64,000 bases of DNA from Branchiostoma floridae (lineage: Eukaryota > Chordata > Leptocardii > Amphioxiformes > Branchiostomatidae), in NCBI RefSeq assembly GCF_000003815.2, contig NC_049989.1:14276555-14340554 (forward strand). Direction: 5' to 3'. Position 1 is the first letter of the stretch. Each line of letters opens with the position of its first letter. A program made the position numbers and the translations under genes. Of this stretch, positions 1-12,800 are shown in pieces. The notes beneath the pieces were generated by a model, which did not search any database, was not told the origin of the DNA, and saw only the letters and a list, made by a program, of their open reading frames with translations.

Positions 1-2936
1 ATATGATCAAATTTTCAATAAATATTCATAACATATCGTATATTTTCGTCTAATAAGATTAAAAGTATGCTAGACCCTCCGTATTAATGGAATAGTTCAA
101 AGGTAGTCACGGGTGAGCGAGAAACTATTTCAAGTATTCCATGCAGGATGTAACTTGGTCTGAGGACAACCCTAACCCTTTTTCGCCATAAAAGGAATGA
201 AATGGATTTAATGAAATGGACATGGAAACTGCCATGGATTGAAGGAAGAATTATCTCCTAGTATTCGCATGGCAAGAGTCGAAAGTTTTATCACAACGTT
301 ATGATTACACTTTCACTTTCAATTACATTAGACTATTTCATGACGCAATAAGATCAATAATGTTTTCCTCTTCCATACAGTCCAACGTTTATTCGGATTT
401 TCGCTTTCCAAGGGTGTATTCTTGTTCCCTTTCTGGCGGGTACAAGTGCTATACTTAAACCCGGTTTCGATTCAATGACACCGTTAACGTTGTCAGTGAC
501 AGTGCTCTAGACTGAGTACTATATTGTTCAAAGTAAGACATCACTGATCCATGTGTAGATTAAAGACATGTCGCGGCCACATCCTTTCTTTTATATTAGT
601 GACACAGTTCCAGTAAAGATCGTCTGGATAAGTTTGACAGTAATTCCAGCAACAGGCAAAAATTGGACTTACTGAAATTTTCCTGAAACTTCAAGTTCTG
701 CAACTTATGGTCCACTGGCTGGCTGCTCACGGAGTCACGTGTGCTATCCTCATAACGTGGTGTCACAAAGACTGGAGTCGATCAGTCGAAAATTTGGTTA
801 GTCCAATTTTTGTGTTAGAAATTACAGTTCAACTTTATCCGTGGCTTCTACCAACACAGATAAACATTCAAGTTAAGATTGTCCGGAGTTTGGCACCAAC
901 GTTTCCAATACTGAAATCAAGCAAGCAAGCAAGTTTCCAATACTGAAATCGTGTTAAACTTGGATTTATTTCATTGTTAGTACGGACTATATGAAGGCCT
1001 CATTTCCATAAGATATCAATCGCTGTGGAAACTTTTATTCATTTCACCGCTATTAAAATACGGAGCAATGTTCGAAGTCTTAAAACCCCTTGTCGGTATG
1101 TAAGGCAATCACTGTGATCCTATAGGCCATTGGAAGTTGGAAGATGATGCACGGTACAAAAGGATGAATCAAGTGACAAGAAAAAGACTCGGAACGCACA
1201 AAATAATTCTTTTTGTCTTTGAAATCCGATCTAGATTGAAATTGACAAGGAAATTGCCATAGAAATTTCTTGCTCATTATTTTGTACCTGAAAAAAAATC
1301 AAAACTCAAACTCATCAGGTGCATCAGCGGTAGTAGAAGCTCAAATTGGTCGCACTTGAACCCCTTTCCGTATACTCCTACGTAGGAAGCCAGGCATAAT
1401 TCTAACTTATGACCCGATATAAACTGTGTAACAACTGTTTAGCAAACTGAGGACTTAAAAATGTCAGAAGCTTTACTGTTTGGCAGCGTGAGAAGACTTT
1501 CATGAAAAACACCACCTGCGTTTAGTAGATGTTCCTGTATATCCTCACTATGAAACAACTGTTTAGCTAAAGGGCCGAAAAGGTATATACATTCCCCAGC
1601 ACCTAGATGTAACCAGTAGCTCTAAGATTTACTATGATGACGCATTCCAGGAGAGCTGAGACCACCACGGCTGGCGAAACAGGGCGTCCATTTAAATGGT
1701 CTGGAAACTGGAGTCGCTTGGCTGCGAATCTGCACGTACTACTACACGCAAATACCAGTCTTAGGACAGTTCCTTGTCAATCATCGGCCACTTGAAGGAC
1801 AACTCAAGACGTAAAGGGGGCACATGGGAGCATAACTGAGATAACCCTCATCAAACCCTTAATTCTAAAAGGTGGAGAATTACTCATAATTCTTTGCCAA
1901 CTTTCCGACGATGTCTTACACCTGGTTAAAATTTATGAAATTTGGTTGCCAAGTTTAAGCTTGGGTACCATCTTCGTTGGACGCTCGTTCACAACAACGC
2001 TTGATGATACACAGACTAGCCAAGTTCCACTGAAAGGCATTACCCGCTGTCTTGCAAGACAGTGTCCAGAAATGGCATAGGTAACCAAGCAAAGACGGAC
2101 TTCACCTAGAACGTCTATAAGGCCTGGGGACCACCTTCGCTATCTCGGTACCGAAGGGACTTGAGAAGTAAAATTTTACTTGTCTATGTAAACAAACCGA
2201 TTTTCACATTTTGCCAATCTCCGGTTACAATATCCCTCTCCTCAAATGATGTCACTGTACAATATTCAAATAAATGCAGACACACGCCAAGACAAACAAA
2301 CACACAGACTGAAAACAATACCTCCGTTTCCACGAAGGTAAAAACCAAACCGTATGTCACATTTGTAAAACATCAAATCTCACAATTCCACGGATGCCAT
2401 GCAAGACAATAAAAGATACATCATAAAGTATGCACATTAATATTTTATACAGATATATAGGTGTTTAAGCTTGTTTTATGTGTGTGGCAAGTATTATGGC
2501 ACCTGGTGGAATTATGAGATAAAGATGATGTTTAAGTTCGAGACGGTTGTAAGAAGAAGTAGGACGGAAGTTGAGAAGTACAGAGGATGTCACTCCCTTG
2601 TTGTGTCCTACTGTAGGAATGTGGTAGACTAGCAGGATGTGAGGCCCACATGTCACAGGTCAGTACCTTCCCCTGACCTGGTGTCGTCTCAGGAATTTCT
2701 CCCCATGTTCATGTGTTTAACCCGCCCTGATGTCAAGGAGAACTTGTTCTGTGCGAAATAACAATCGAAGAACTAGTCTACATAGCTCAAGTCGTCTGAC
2801 GACTGCTTAATATCTCTTAAAAGTTGTTTGATTGTTAAATATAACTGATTGGTGAAAGGATCTCAAAGGTCTCTAAGTCGGCTGAATGTAATATATCATA
2901 TGCGTCGAAAAGATATATTGAGGAACGGAATGAATG

Positions 2937-3035
2937 ATTGAGTGAGTGAGTGAGTGAATGAGTGAGTGAGTGAGTGAGTGAGTGAGTGAGTGAGTGAGTG
3001 AGAGTGAGTGAGTGAGTGAGTGAGTGAATGAATGA
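2937..3035. repeat. TGAG tetranucleotide microsatellite
   Basis: The sequence is an almost uninterrupted run of GTGA/TGAG units with rare single-base variants (GAATG, GAGAG). The minus-strand frames over it read as repeated Leu-Thr-His-Ser and are low-complexity shadows, not genes. Confidence 0.95.
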
Positions 3036-3059
3036 ACGAATGACGAAACCGCGGTATGC

Positions 3060-3265
3060 CCCAAACTTAGTAAGCAAGACCTACCTACATACCAAATGTC
3101 ATCACAATCCATCCCGAGGGTCTTAAGTTATACTTACCAGTTGAAGTTACCACAAATATACGGAACACAAACACAGAGACACAGACGGACAGACAGACAC
3201 ACACACACACAGACTCGGACACAGAGGAACACCAAAAACAATACCTCCATTATTCATTGAGGTAA
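3060..3265 (+). repeat. LINE-like 3' tail fragment
   Basis: The fragment contains a block close to 'caaatgtcatcacaatccatcc...tcttaagttat', then ACAC/ACAG-rich sequence, then 'aatacctcc' followed by a short inverted 'gaggtaa'. The same order (aatccatcc-block, ACAGACA run, 'ataacctcc', inverted 'ggaggtaa') is found at about 32,380-32,494, and the end portion at 2,280-2,345. A shared 3' end in several copies fits non-LTR retrotransposon tails; the class assignment is inference. Confidence 0.45.
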
Positions 3266-4060
3266 ACAAAGTATTTACCATGATGTCCGGTAAAATGCGT
3301 CACGGAAGAAAGTAAGCTGTAGGCCTGACGCACATGAGACACGAGCCAGTCTCCCTGTGTGACTACTCGGCCACGTAGTACTACGTACTTTGGGCAGACT
3401 CCATGTAAGGTTTGGATTCACACAGAAACACGCTCTATAGCTGACGTAAATGCGAACTTCACACAAACAGAACTCAGAAATAAAGTTCAAATATTCGTCA
3501 TCGTGTTAAACGTTACAAATACTTAACGCGATTCCCATTGAGAATTTGTAGAACGATTGCCTCACATGAATTCTCTTCATCGAAGTTACCACTTTCAACT
3601 ACCAATTCAATGTGCTAATCAAATTTTATCACCTTAAAAAAATTCTACCTAACGTCACAGCGTCAAGCTGAACTTAAATTCCCGTAAGTTTCATCCCCAC
3701 CCGAACTCCATGATTCCCACTATATATAACGTTAGGATAGTCTCGATTATGCATAACGTTATAACGTTACTATACTCACTGTTCCCCGTATTAGAATGAT
3801 CCAAGTTTTCTCTCAACTTATTTGCCAACGTTCAAGTGCCTGCAACAGAGATGCTGTCTACCAGCAGAAGTGACTCAGAACTTTCTACGACGAGGAAATG
3901 ATCATAGTAAAACTATACTGGCAAGCCTACGTTTGCGGGAAAGCCTGCCCTTCGTCCTATATATGACATCGGACATTGACATAAAAATCCTGCGTTTGAA
4001 GTGAAAACTCAAAAATAAAGACACGAACATGTTTCCAAAAGACGACATGTTATTTCCAAC

Positions 4061-4717
4061 ATTCCACCTGTAAACAACAGACCTGTAACGGAAATGTCGA
4101 CCCTTTTAAATGCTAGTGTCGGCATAAATAGACATTTTACTCAGGCATAAACTTGCCATGCTAGCAGAAACACCTGTTTACCTTACCGCCCGTAATATGA
4201 TGACAAACAAAACTGTGATTGGTAAAAATAACGTTAATTCTGAATTCCTTGACAAAGACTGCATTTTGGTCAGTCAAAAATTTGTGTAAGTCCACTTTGG
4301 GGGCTCTAGAAGTTATATATATAACGTTACAGTTTAACTCTGATTCACTTGAAAACAAAACTTGTTTCAGACGATTCTATTTGTAGACAACAGACCTTAA
4401 ACAAAAACTTTCGACCCTTTTAGATGTTAGATTCGGAATAAACAAATCTACCATCTTGACATAAACTTGCAATACTCTCGCCGGAGAAACCGTTTACCTA
4501 ACATTCATAGTATGCTAAGAAAGGCAAAACCTGTGTCAGACTATTCCACCTACTCCACCTGTACACAACAGACCTGTAATAGATAGAAATCTCGACCCGG
4601 GCGCTATGATTCGGGATAAATAAACTAGAATAAACTTCCGATGCTCCAAGAAACACCTGTTTACCTTACAGTTCATAATATGCTGAGACAAACAAAACCT
4701 GTTTCAGACGATTTTAA
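4061..4717. repeat. Diverged three-copy tandem repeat
   Basis: Three successive blocks begin with a variant of 'gtAnACAACAGACCtgtaa' (about 4,071, 4,384 and 4,562). They continue through 'tcgacccttttaAatgctag' variants, 'ataaacttgc' variants, 'gaaacacctgtttacctta' variants and 'ataatatgctgagacaaacaaaac' variants. Order and spacing are conserved, while the copies differ at many sites. No coding frame survives through the copies. Confidence 0.7.
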
Positions 4718-6248
4718 GCCTGACTGAAACAAGATGACGTCATTCGTCCGCGAACAAGCAGAGAAAAATGAAAATACTTTATCTTTACCCGATCGCTTGT
4801 CTGTTCTTTTCTTCTCTTGTTCTCTTGTGTTGCAGCTCTTCCACCTCACTCGCCGAAATATCCAGAGATTGAAAGGAGTTTATCCCGAATTGTTTGGCGC
4901 TGAGACAACGTTTAGCTGGATTTACCTTGCTTACAGTGGACGTAAATAAACCCGATCCTCAGTTTCGTGCCCTGGTTATCCCTGAGCATTCCGTTTCTGC
5001 AGTCAGCCCGAACTGTCTACATCTTCTCCATTACTCACCTTAGAATGACGGACACGCACTTTCGTTCGAAGAAACAAGCAAACAAGGACTTTGTCACAAC
5101 AATCGCTACCAGCTTTCCCTTGGTTGAAAACATATACTCCCACAAAAAGCTATTTAAATTTTCAACTCCCCGAAGTGCAAGGGCACTGGGAGGCTCGACC
5201 TCCGGGGTTGACTTCCTTGCTAATTCCTTCTGGTCACAAATTTTGTTTCCGACCGTGAGTTCTCGTGTTTCAGCGGGTCATGGTTTACAAAGAACGGGTC
5301 AGGAAAGGTAGCCTGCGAGCACGTGTGAGGTCTTTGTCGGGGGGACCTTGTGCGGGACTAAACTTAACCGGAGCAGGACGGGGTTCCCTTTTAAGATGTA
5401 TATTTTCTTAGCACCTTATCCTCTAGACACAGGAAACGGCGGGCAAGAGTTACCTGATCGGATATGCGTAGAACACCGAAAATGACAGAATCCATTGTTT
5501 TTCATACCTTGATGCAAACACGTCGTTTATTTTTTTTGGGGGGGGGGGGGAGAAATGACACGTTTTCTTCCAATTTTAAAGATGTCTTGGATATAAAGCA
5601 CTGGAAATGACCATTCCTTTAATTCAAAGACTTCATTCTTTATCATTATCATTATAATTTTGTTGGAAAATTAAAATAAGAGGTAGGCATGACGCGTTTG
5701 TCTTCTAACTTGCGTGAAGCGATATGTTTTTGTGTAAAAAAAAGGGCGTTTTCAAACTAGGTTTCCGTACGTTTTTCAATATTCTGTTCGTATTAATGTA
5801 CTGAAAATCATGATTTCGCGTCATGTAACATTACTACTATAGGACATATATAAAGGCCCAACAACCAAGAAACCAAATCTCTCAGCAGATCTGATGTTTG
5901 GAAATCCTTGTTTTGTAACTCCCCGTTTCTGTAATAAACATGCTTTCCACAAAAATACGCGGAAATGACCATTGAACGAACAAAAGGAGGCAACAACGCG
6001 TAAAGCTTTTGGCTCACAACATCTGCTCGGATACTAGTACTACAGACATTCCCTCGCCGAACCTGTCGACACAGCTGCCTCCGTGCGGATATCTTCGGCA
6101 TTGCAGTATTGCGTAAACTCCGCGCTAGTCCCCTGGTCTACCGCGCTGACTTTGATTTTGAAGTTGATTTGTGTTTTAGAGCTCTTTTCTACCTGGTAAT
6201 GACTTTGTGCAGGTGGTACGATAAAAACAGTCCCAGATAAAAGAGCTT

Positions 6249-6345
6249 CGCCCGATAGGGGACTTGAACCCCTGACCCTCAGATCACATCACACAGGCGT
6301 GGTACGCTTAAAAGTCTGATGCTCTACCGACTGAGCTAACCGGGC
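6249..6345 (-). tRNA. tRNA-Lys (UUU) with a 24-nt intron, copy 1
   Basis: Read on the minus strand this folds as a full cloverleaf: 7-bp acceptor stem (GCCCGGT with ATCGGGC), D-arm GCTC...GAGC, anticodon stem TCAGA/TCTGA, loop CTTTTAA with anticodon TTT, and T-arm AGGGG-TTCAAGT-CCCCT. The discriminator base is G (6,249), as is normal for eukaryotic tRNA-Lys. A 24-nt intron (6,285-6,308) interrupts the loop right after position 37, the canonical site for nuclear tRNA introns cut by the tRNA endonuclease. A TTTT run on the minus strand (complement of 6,239-6,242) is the expected Pol III terminator. A base-for-base identical copy, intron included, lies 2,778 bp away at 9,027-9,123. Confidence 0.95.
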
Positions 6346-6375
6346 TCCTGACAACGCACGGGCATCCCTAGCCGC

Positions 6376-6753
6376 GTTGTCCAATAGTAGAAGTATAACC
6401 TACAGCAGGAAAGTCACATAAATACGCTCTAATTTTCACATAGGACACTTGTGTTGAGAAAAATAATGTGTTTTGGTGTACATTCTTACTATTTGAACAG
6501 TCACATGGCCGTTTGCTTTGTCTGCACGTATTCAATTGTTATCTAACCGGACTGCTATCACTATAGCCAGGTTGTCCAATACAATAGTAGAAGTATAACA
6601 TATTACAAGAAAGTTGCTTTTACGCTCTCATTTTCACAAAGGACACTTGTGTTGAGAAAAAAATGTGTTACGGTGTACATTCTTACTATTTGAACAGTCA
6701 CATGGCCGTTTGCTTTGTCTGCGCGTATTCAATTGTTATCTAACCGGACTGCT
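6376..6753. repeat. Tandem duplication of about 180 bp beside tRNA-Lys copy 1
   Basis: Copy A (6,376-6,556) and copy B (6,571-6,753) both start 'gttgtccaata' and end 'taaccggactgct', with only scattered mismatches and small indels. A degraded version of the end of this block ('gttatctaaccgg...ctccaagcagat') follows the second tRNA-Lys near 9,330-9,365. The tRNA genes were therefore probably copied as part of a larger segment. Confidence 0.85.
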
Positions 6754-9020
6754 CTTTCATAAACTCCAAGTAGATATAAGGGTGTGGCCTAGTTCTCACG
6801 GCGTTTTGTAGATGTCGACTCCCCTGTGGCCGGACATTTTCAATGGATGAATAAAGACTTTTGTTGCACAGTTTTGCAACACTGGGGTAACGTTAAGCGC
6901 AGGTCACAACAAAGCATGTTTAAAGATAATAAATGCGAAGTACACTAGCTTGTTACACTACATAAGTTGAACTAGCTTTTTGGTATGCATTGCGATGGAA
7001 ATTTTATCTTACTGCATTAGAAAGATGAATTTGTCTACACCACTTAGGGCCATCTTGATATGATTATATGGATGACATTTTCTGGGAAATCCAAAGTTAA
7101 TGAGAGCATGCGAAGAAAAAAGAAGTTCGGCGGGAAAAAAGTTAACGTTACCTTCTTTATGAAACCTTGGTGATCGAGAAGGTTGAACAAATGACAGAAC
7201 CTATTAACAAAACACACAGAGTATGGTACACCAAGCAGACTAACGTTAGATTTTTTTTTTAAAATTGTTCTTTCACATCGTCTTCTTTGACATTGGAGCC
7301 GAATTTGGCATTTTACAATATTCGTATCCATTCCTGATATATTTTACAGTCCATAGCCTATATTTAGCATAGCTATGTTTACAGCTGCTTTGTACGATTT
7401 CAGAATGTTTGAAAACTTTTGGGGGGAACTGGCCAAAAATTGACGCACACGCGGATGTCTTGAATATATATCAACATTGAATATGGAAATATTGTTTGAA
7501 AAGTAATAGTCTATATCATGGTGTATTACTATCCAAGGCCATGTTGATTTGGTTACTAGTACATGTATATGGAACACATCCGCGAGCGCATCAATTTTCG
7601 GCCGTTTCCAAAGCAAACAAAAAAAAAAGTTTTCAACCGTACTGTAAATCATGCAAACCAGTTGTAAAATGAGCAAATATATGTCGTAGATTGCAACAAA
7701 AAAAACACGGAAATTTTCGCGGTGGTTTTATGTTCGCGGTTTTCGCGGTGACCACTTCACCGCGATTAAAACCACCGCGAACATTTTTCCACCATAGTAT
7801 GAGACTGCAGTCTATGGCGCTACCGCGAACTGAAAACCACCGCGAAATCTCCATTTTCCTGCTACCGCGAAAGTAAATCCCCGCGAACTTAAATGCATTT
7901 ACAGTATACCAATTTCACACTATCATAGAATACCAAGGTCAAAGAAGAATATGAACAAAAATGAAGAATCTACTGGCTTCCAGTCATGTTTCAACCTGCC
8001 TGATCTCTTTTCATAATGAAGGTGACTTTTTTGGGGCCAAGCTTTTTATTTATTCCCACGCCCACAAATCGCATCACCCAGATGATGTCATGCATATAAT
8101 CAAATCAACGTAGTCTAAACTACAATACAGTACTATAATAAGATTATCTTAAATGATAACCTAGTTGCACGCAAGGTGAGATAGTATGAAACATTTCGAC
8201 TGCGGGAGAGAGATGTATTTAAAAAAATACCACAATAATTTACAAAAGTGAACACCTATCGTTTTTGTATTGATTTGAAGTACTATTGGTTGAGGTTATT
8301 AACGTAAGTCAGGGATTTCTACGACAACAACTCTCAGCAGCTTGCCATGCATAATGACCAAGGAGGTTATATGAATGAATGAAGATCTTCATTGTACATT
8401 TTGCCCAACCGAGCTAAGCACAGATCACAACAAAAACAAAACGTACATAAAGGTATGATAGATCTGGTATAGAACTTATTAGAAGTTTGGCTTCTTCTCG
8501 CCTCTTGGTAATGGCGGAAATATAGGTTTGTATGGGTTTAGCCGAATAGTCGGTTTGTCAAGACGCATGAGGAATTAAATTTGTCAGCACTACGTATACG
8601 TCGCATGTGTAACTGAGTGAGGGAATCTACTTTCTATAGAGTATATCGTATCGTTGAGATACATAGTACAATCAACCATTGAACGAAGTGCACTTCTTCT
8701 GTGTTTGAGGTACAACGTTGAGAGAGTCTCTAGATGCTCTAGAGGAGTGCGATACTAAGTATGTATCTCCATGCAATTTGCAGCAACTGATTCCTAGTAG
8801 TTTAGCGGTGGTAGTTCTGTGCCTCATGTTTGTAATTTTCAAACAGAGTTCTTCATTCATTGATTCATTGTATGTGGACTTGAGTAGTCTGTAGCGTACG
8901 GTCGGAATCTGCTTTTCGCATCTGCGCCAGATAACTTCCTTGCATTGACCAGCAAAGTTCGAATGCTTTGTTAAACTTGCAAAACTACGTCCTAAAGTTA
9001 AAACAGGTCAACAAACAAAA
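6754..9020. other. Noncoding region between the two tRNA genes
   Basis: No supported protein exon is visible. The interval contains one inverted-repeat element rich in CGCGGTGG (about 7,640-7,906); the remainder is AT-rich single-copy-looking sequence. Confidence 0.5.
7640..7906. mobile_element. MITE-like foldback element, CGCGGTGG family, copy 1
   Basis: The element is bounded by 'actgtaaat' and 'atttacagt'. Its body alternates 'ttcgcggtggtttta' and its complement 'aaaaccaccgcgaa' many times, so the strand folds back on itself. Related copies lie at 41,716-41,919 (opposite orientation) and, as a fragment, at 48,493-48,555. It has no coding capacity, so it is a non-autonomous element; its superfamily is not clear. 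Confidence 0.65.
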
Positions 9021-9026
9021 GGACAC

Positions 9027-9123
9027 CGCCCGATAGGGGACTTGAACCCCTGACCCTCAGATCACATCACACAGGCGTGGTACGCTTAAAAGTCTGATGC
9101 TCTACCGACTGAGCTAACCGGGC
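9027..9123 (-). tRNA. tRNA-Lys (UUU) with a 24-nt intron, copy 2
   Basis: The gene is identical to the minus-strand tRNA-Lys at 6,249-6,345, including the 24-nt intron (9,063-9,086) after anticodon-loop position 37 and the G discriminator (9,027). A minus-strand TTTT terminator is present (complement of 9,017-9,020). Internal A-box and B-box sequences in the D- and T-arms are intact, so both copies look functional. It sits about 700 bp upstream of the NCLX start codon, in the opposite orientation. Confidence 0.95.
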
Positions 9124-9623
9124 GCTCGTGAAAAAGACGAAACCAGTTGTGATTATTTCCAACTTTTGTGAAAACAACGGTTCCAAATTACTCAAAGCGA
9201 AGAAACAATTCCAACGACAAAGTTATGTAATAGTTAGTGAAAACAGCTATATCATTAAAAAAAACTATTGTCCGGTTGTCCAGCCTGTTTGACGGTTGAA
9301 ACGTCGTTTATTTTTGTCTTACCAAAAAGTTATCTAACCGGTTTACTTAATCTCCAAGCAGATGTGCGTGGCTCCGACTTGTTTTGCACATCTGTAATTG
9401 CGTCTCTCTCTAGATTTAATGACCCACATTTCTTTTAAAAAATTCAGCACACGTGTGCAACAAACTTTGTTAAAGAGCCAATACTAAAAAGACCATCGAA
9501 CCCAACAAAACGCCGCAAATAGACGTGCGAAATTCTGGTCCATACATCTACAAGGAACAAATTTATTTACCAGACACGGACGACATCTAGCGATACATAT
9601 CAAAACTGCAAGTATCAGTTCTT

Positions 9624-9845
9624 ACTTCCGGGTTGAATCTCGTGGGCGGAAAACAGTCTCCAGTGCAAACTTTGACCCCCGGTGCATCAGTACAGCTGTA
9701 CAATTGCAGTCTCGTGATCTTGACAACTTCTGCCCGTAGGTGTGTAGTAGGTGTTCCCCAGCTTTAGACGGTTTGGGCCTTAGTCAAGTAGAGTTTTATA
9801 GTGACATGACAAGACTTGACGCCTGGGGAACGTCATATTGTCACG
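9624..9845 (+). promoter_or_regulatory. Probable NCLX promoter and 5' UTR
   Basis: An ETS-type ACTTCCGG motif lies at 9,624-9,631 and no TATA box is visible. The start ATG (9,846) has a strong context, with A at -3 and G at +4. TATA-less, ETS-type promoters are typical of housekeeping and mitochondrial genes in animals. The transcription start itself is not visible. Confidence 0.35.
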
Positions 9846-12800
9846 ATGGGAGCACAGCTTCTACTGAACACAACTTTGCGACAGACACTAGCCGGGGTGG
9901 CGGCGCTGATTCCAACAACAGAACCGGATTCAGGCGAGGTTGAGGTGAGCACAGGAAGTATTTTTACAGGGTTTCCTACTAAGTTGATGGTAGTCTTCTA
10001 GGTGATAAAATTAAAATAAAGGAAAGAATCTTATAATCTAGAGATACACTGCATTCTATTAGGTAAAGTTGCAACTAGTTGTGACAAGTGAACTCTAAGC
10101 TCTGAAACGAATTTGTAAACACACTAATTTGTTGTACTGAAATACAGAAGTTAACTTCCTGTACATCCCTGTTTATGTACCCAAACTTCCTCTGTACACT
10201 GTGAGTACCCTGTACTATACATTAAAGGGTACATTTAGTTTGGCCCAATGACAGTCAAATTGCATCTTGGCAAAAACAATGCAATAAACTCTGATGGGGA
10301 CCTTTGAACTAGCATCAAAATGTTTGAAAAACTTATTCATCAGGCTTGACAACATAAACTGTTGTTGTAACGGAGTCCCAGGCATGTTCTAGTGTGCCAT
10401 ATCAAATTTCAAATAAATTATCCAGGTGGCAATTGTACAAATGTCAAGAGACACTGCGACTATAGTCTTGATCAGGTACCCTGACCAATTTCTCACTCCC
10501 CTTCCATGTAAGGTGACAGTGTTCTGATAGTGATAAGAAAGAAACGAGCAACTTTCATAATTCTGCCATGTACCCTAGCCTCTACGATAATGCCACACTA
10601 CAAAAACAGTGTTTAATTCAATGATAATAATAAACTGTAATCTTTCGAAAGGAACATTTTTGCAAAAACGCATGTCCTTTTCTCCATTAGCCTTTGGTCA
10701 AGTTATTTTATAGCTATAATACCATTAGGCTTGCCCTATAGTATTGTGTGTGAGAAGAAAAAAGGTTTTGCTCTCGAAAACCTGTAAAAATTGCTTGTAG
10801 TGACTCAAACAGCTAATATCTAACCTTAAAGCTTGAGAGACTTGACAGACTCAATCTCAAATCTCAAACTAGTACTGAGCAAAGCCCTCTATAAGGGCAT
10901 CTCACTCAGGGGAGATGCAGGTATAACATGAGATAACAAAAAAGAGTGCAAGGTGCAGCAAACAATAAACCAAAGAAAAAAAAAAGGATGTTTGTGAGTG
11001 ACTATGTAAGACAGAAGAAGAAAGAAAAATAACACACCAGCAAAAACAATATGTATTCCCTACCAGGAAAACATAGTTAGGTCTGAAGTGTGCATACCTC
11101 AGGGATATTAGTACTGATGTTGCATTTTAGTAGATCTCTTTAATCCTTTGTTTATTTTTTAATGTGAAGGAGAGTTGATATAACTTCTCACTATATGAAT
11201 CTCTTTAGACCTCCGGTCATTTGACCATGTTTAATCGATTGAACTCGACAGTCAGGTGACAGTATATCAGTTGTTTGCTGTGATCAAAGTAACAACATTT
11301 TGAGATGTTTTGCTTATTCAACAAGATAAGGATGATGTAATTAAAGCAGCGTGCAAAATACCCACTTGCACACTTGCACATTGCAACCACTTTTTGCTTG
11401 GTGCAACTAACTTCTAAACTCAGGTTGCACAGGGTGCAACTTAGATTTTGAGCCTCAGAACTGGATTTTGTTGTCAATGTACTTTGTACTTGATTTTTAG
11501 TTTGAAACAAACATGTTTATAAATAACATGATAGTAAAGGGAATATCTATTGTACCTTTTTTTCAGAAATTTTAGTGAAATGTGCAACTTGAAATTCAGT
11601 TGTGCAACCTAGATTTTTGCCCAGGGTGCACGCTGTGCACCCGGCTCAGAAAAGTATTTGTACACTGTTAAAGTACAAAAAAATGAATGTAGCTTGATGT
11701 AAACGTATGTAATTTTAAGTCCACTAGAATGCTGAATGTAATAAAGAACATTATGGTTCACTTTTGACCATGGCATTAGATTCGGGTTTTCGGAAAAACC
11801 TGTCCAGTCCGGAATGCGGAAAACCCTGTCCTGTCTGAAAAGAGGGTCTGCATGAGGGTATACGTTGTAAGCTACTAAGTACTAGTATACAACAACATTT
11901 CTTTATCTTAATGGCTAAGCACAGAAATAACATCAACTTGAAGTGTGACACAATGTCATACAAAAATTATAACTTAACAAAAATCATCCATCATTGTTAC
12001 TTCTGTGCATCATATTAAGGAGCTTTTATCAATATTTGATAAAAGCTCCTTGATCATATAAAAAACTTCTACTCTTTAGGTCTTTGAGACTGAACATGCT
12101 ATTAGCCTTATGGCGTAATTTTACACATAAAACACATCATTTTAAAAGGATACATAGTTCTATATAGCTCATAACTTGTACTAGGGTTTGAAAAATGCCA
12201 TCTCGGCTTTATGGTAGTGCATTGTAAAATATAATGTGTTATATTATAACATTGTGTACTAAAGCCGTGTTGATATTGAAACCTTTCACAGCCATTTTAT
12301 TAAACCAGGATTTAAACAGACCAGCTCTCAAATTGAGTACTGCACACTTATCATTTAAAGAAAACCTTTCAAAGCATGTCTTTGTAATGTATTGCCACTA
12401 TTTAACAACCCGAAATTGACTGACACTCACTATCCCTTGTTTGATGGACAATGGGTGTAATTCTCTTCCCCTCATGTCCTACCAGATAAGTGTTAATTGG
12501 GTACTTTGCATTTGACAGAACTTTCTGTGCATGCATATTGTACCTTTGGGTCACTCATTATGCTGCCGATTCTATATACTATATTAGTTAGGAAGAAGAA
12601 GAACTTTATTGCACGACAACTGTAGAGGATACAGACAATGTATGGCATCTTGTACATACAATACATACAGAACAGTTTAACTACATGAGAAAATATGTGT
12701 ATCAGTGTAAGTGCTGTCTGAAGTACTAGTAATAGTTTTAAGCATTGCCAGGAACCCCTATGCAGACCCTCTTTTCAGACTGGACAGGGTTTTCCGCCCC

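Larger units (their letters stand above)
1..6238. other. Noncoding region with repeats, no supported gene
   Basis: I find no exon with convincing protein similarity or a coherent splice pattern here; the open frames are short and repeat-like. It holds a diverged three-copy tandem repeat (about 4,061-4,717), a TGAG microsatellite (2,937-3,035), a G homopolymer near 5,538-5,550, and two short repeat tails ending in an ACCTCC...GGAGGT-like hairpin (about 2,280-2,345 and 3,060-3,265). A very distant first exon of a neighbouring gene cannot be excluded. Confidence 0.5.

Noticed and set aside
2835-3112. Minus-strand Leu-Thr-His-Ser-rich frames
   Set aside because: Translation of a TGAG microsatellite.
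4967-5311. 114-codon plus-strand frame
   Set aside because: No recognised domain, no start context or splice evidence; left as noncoding.
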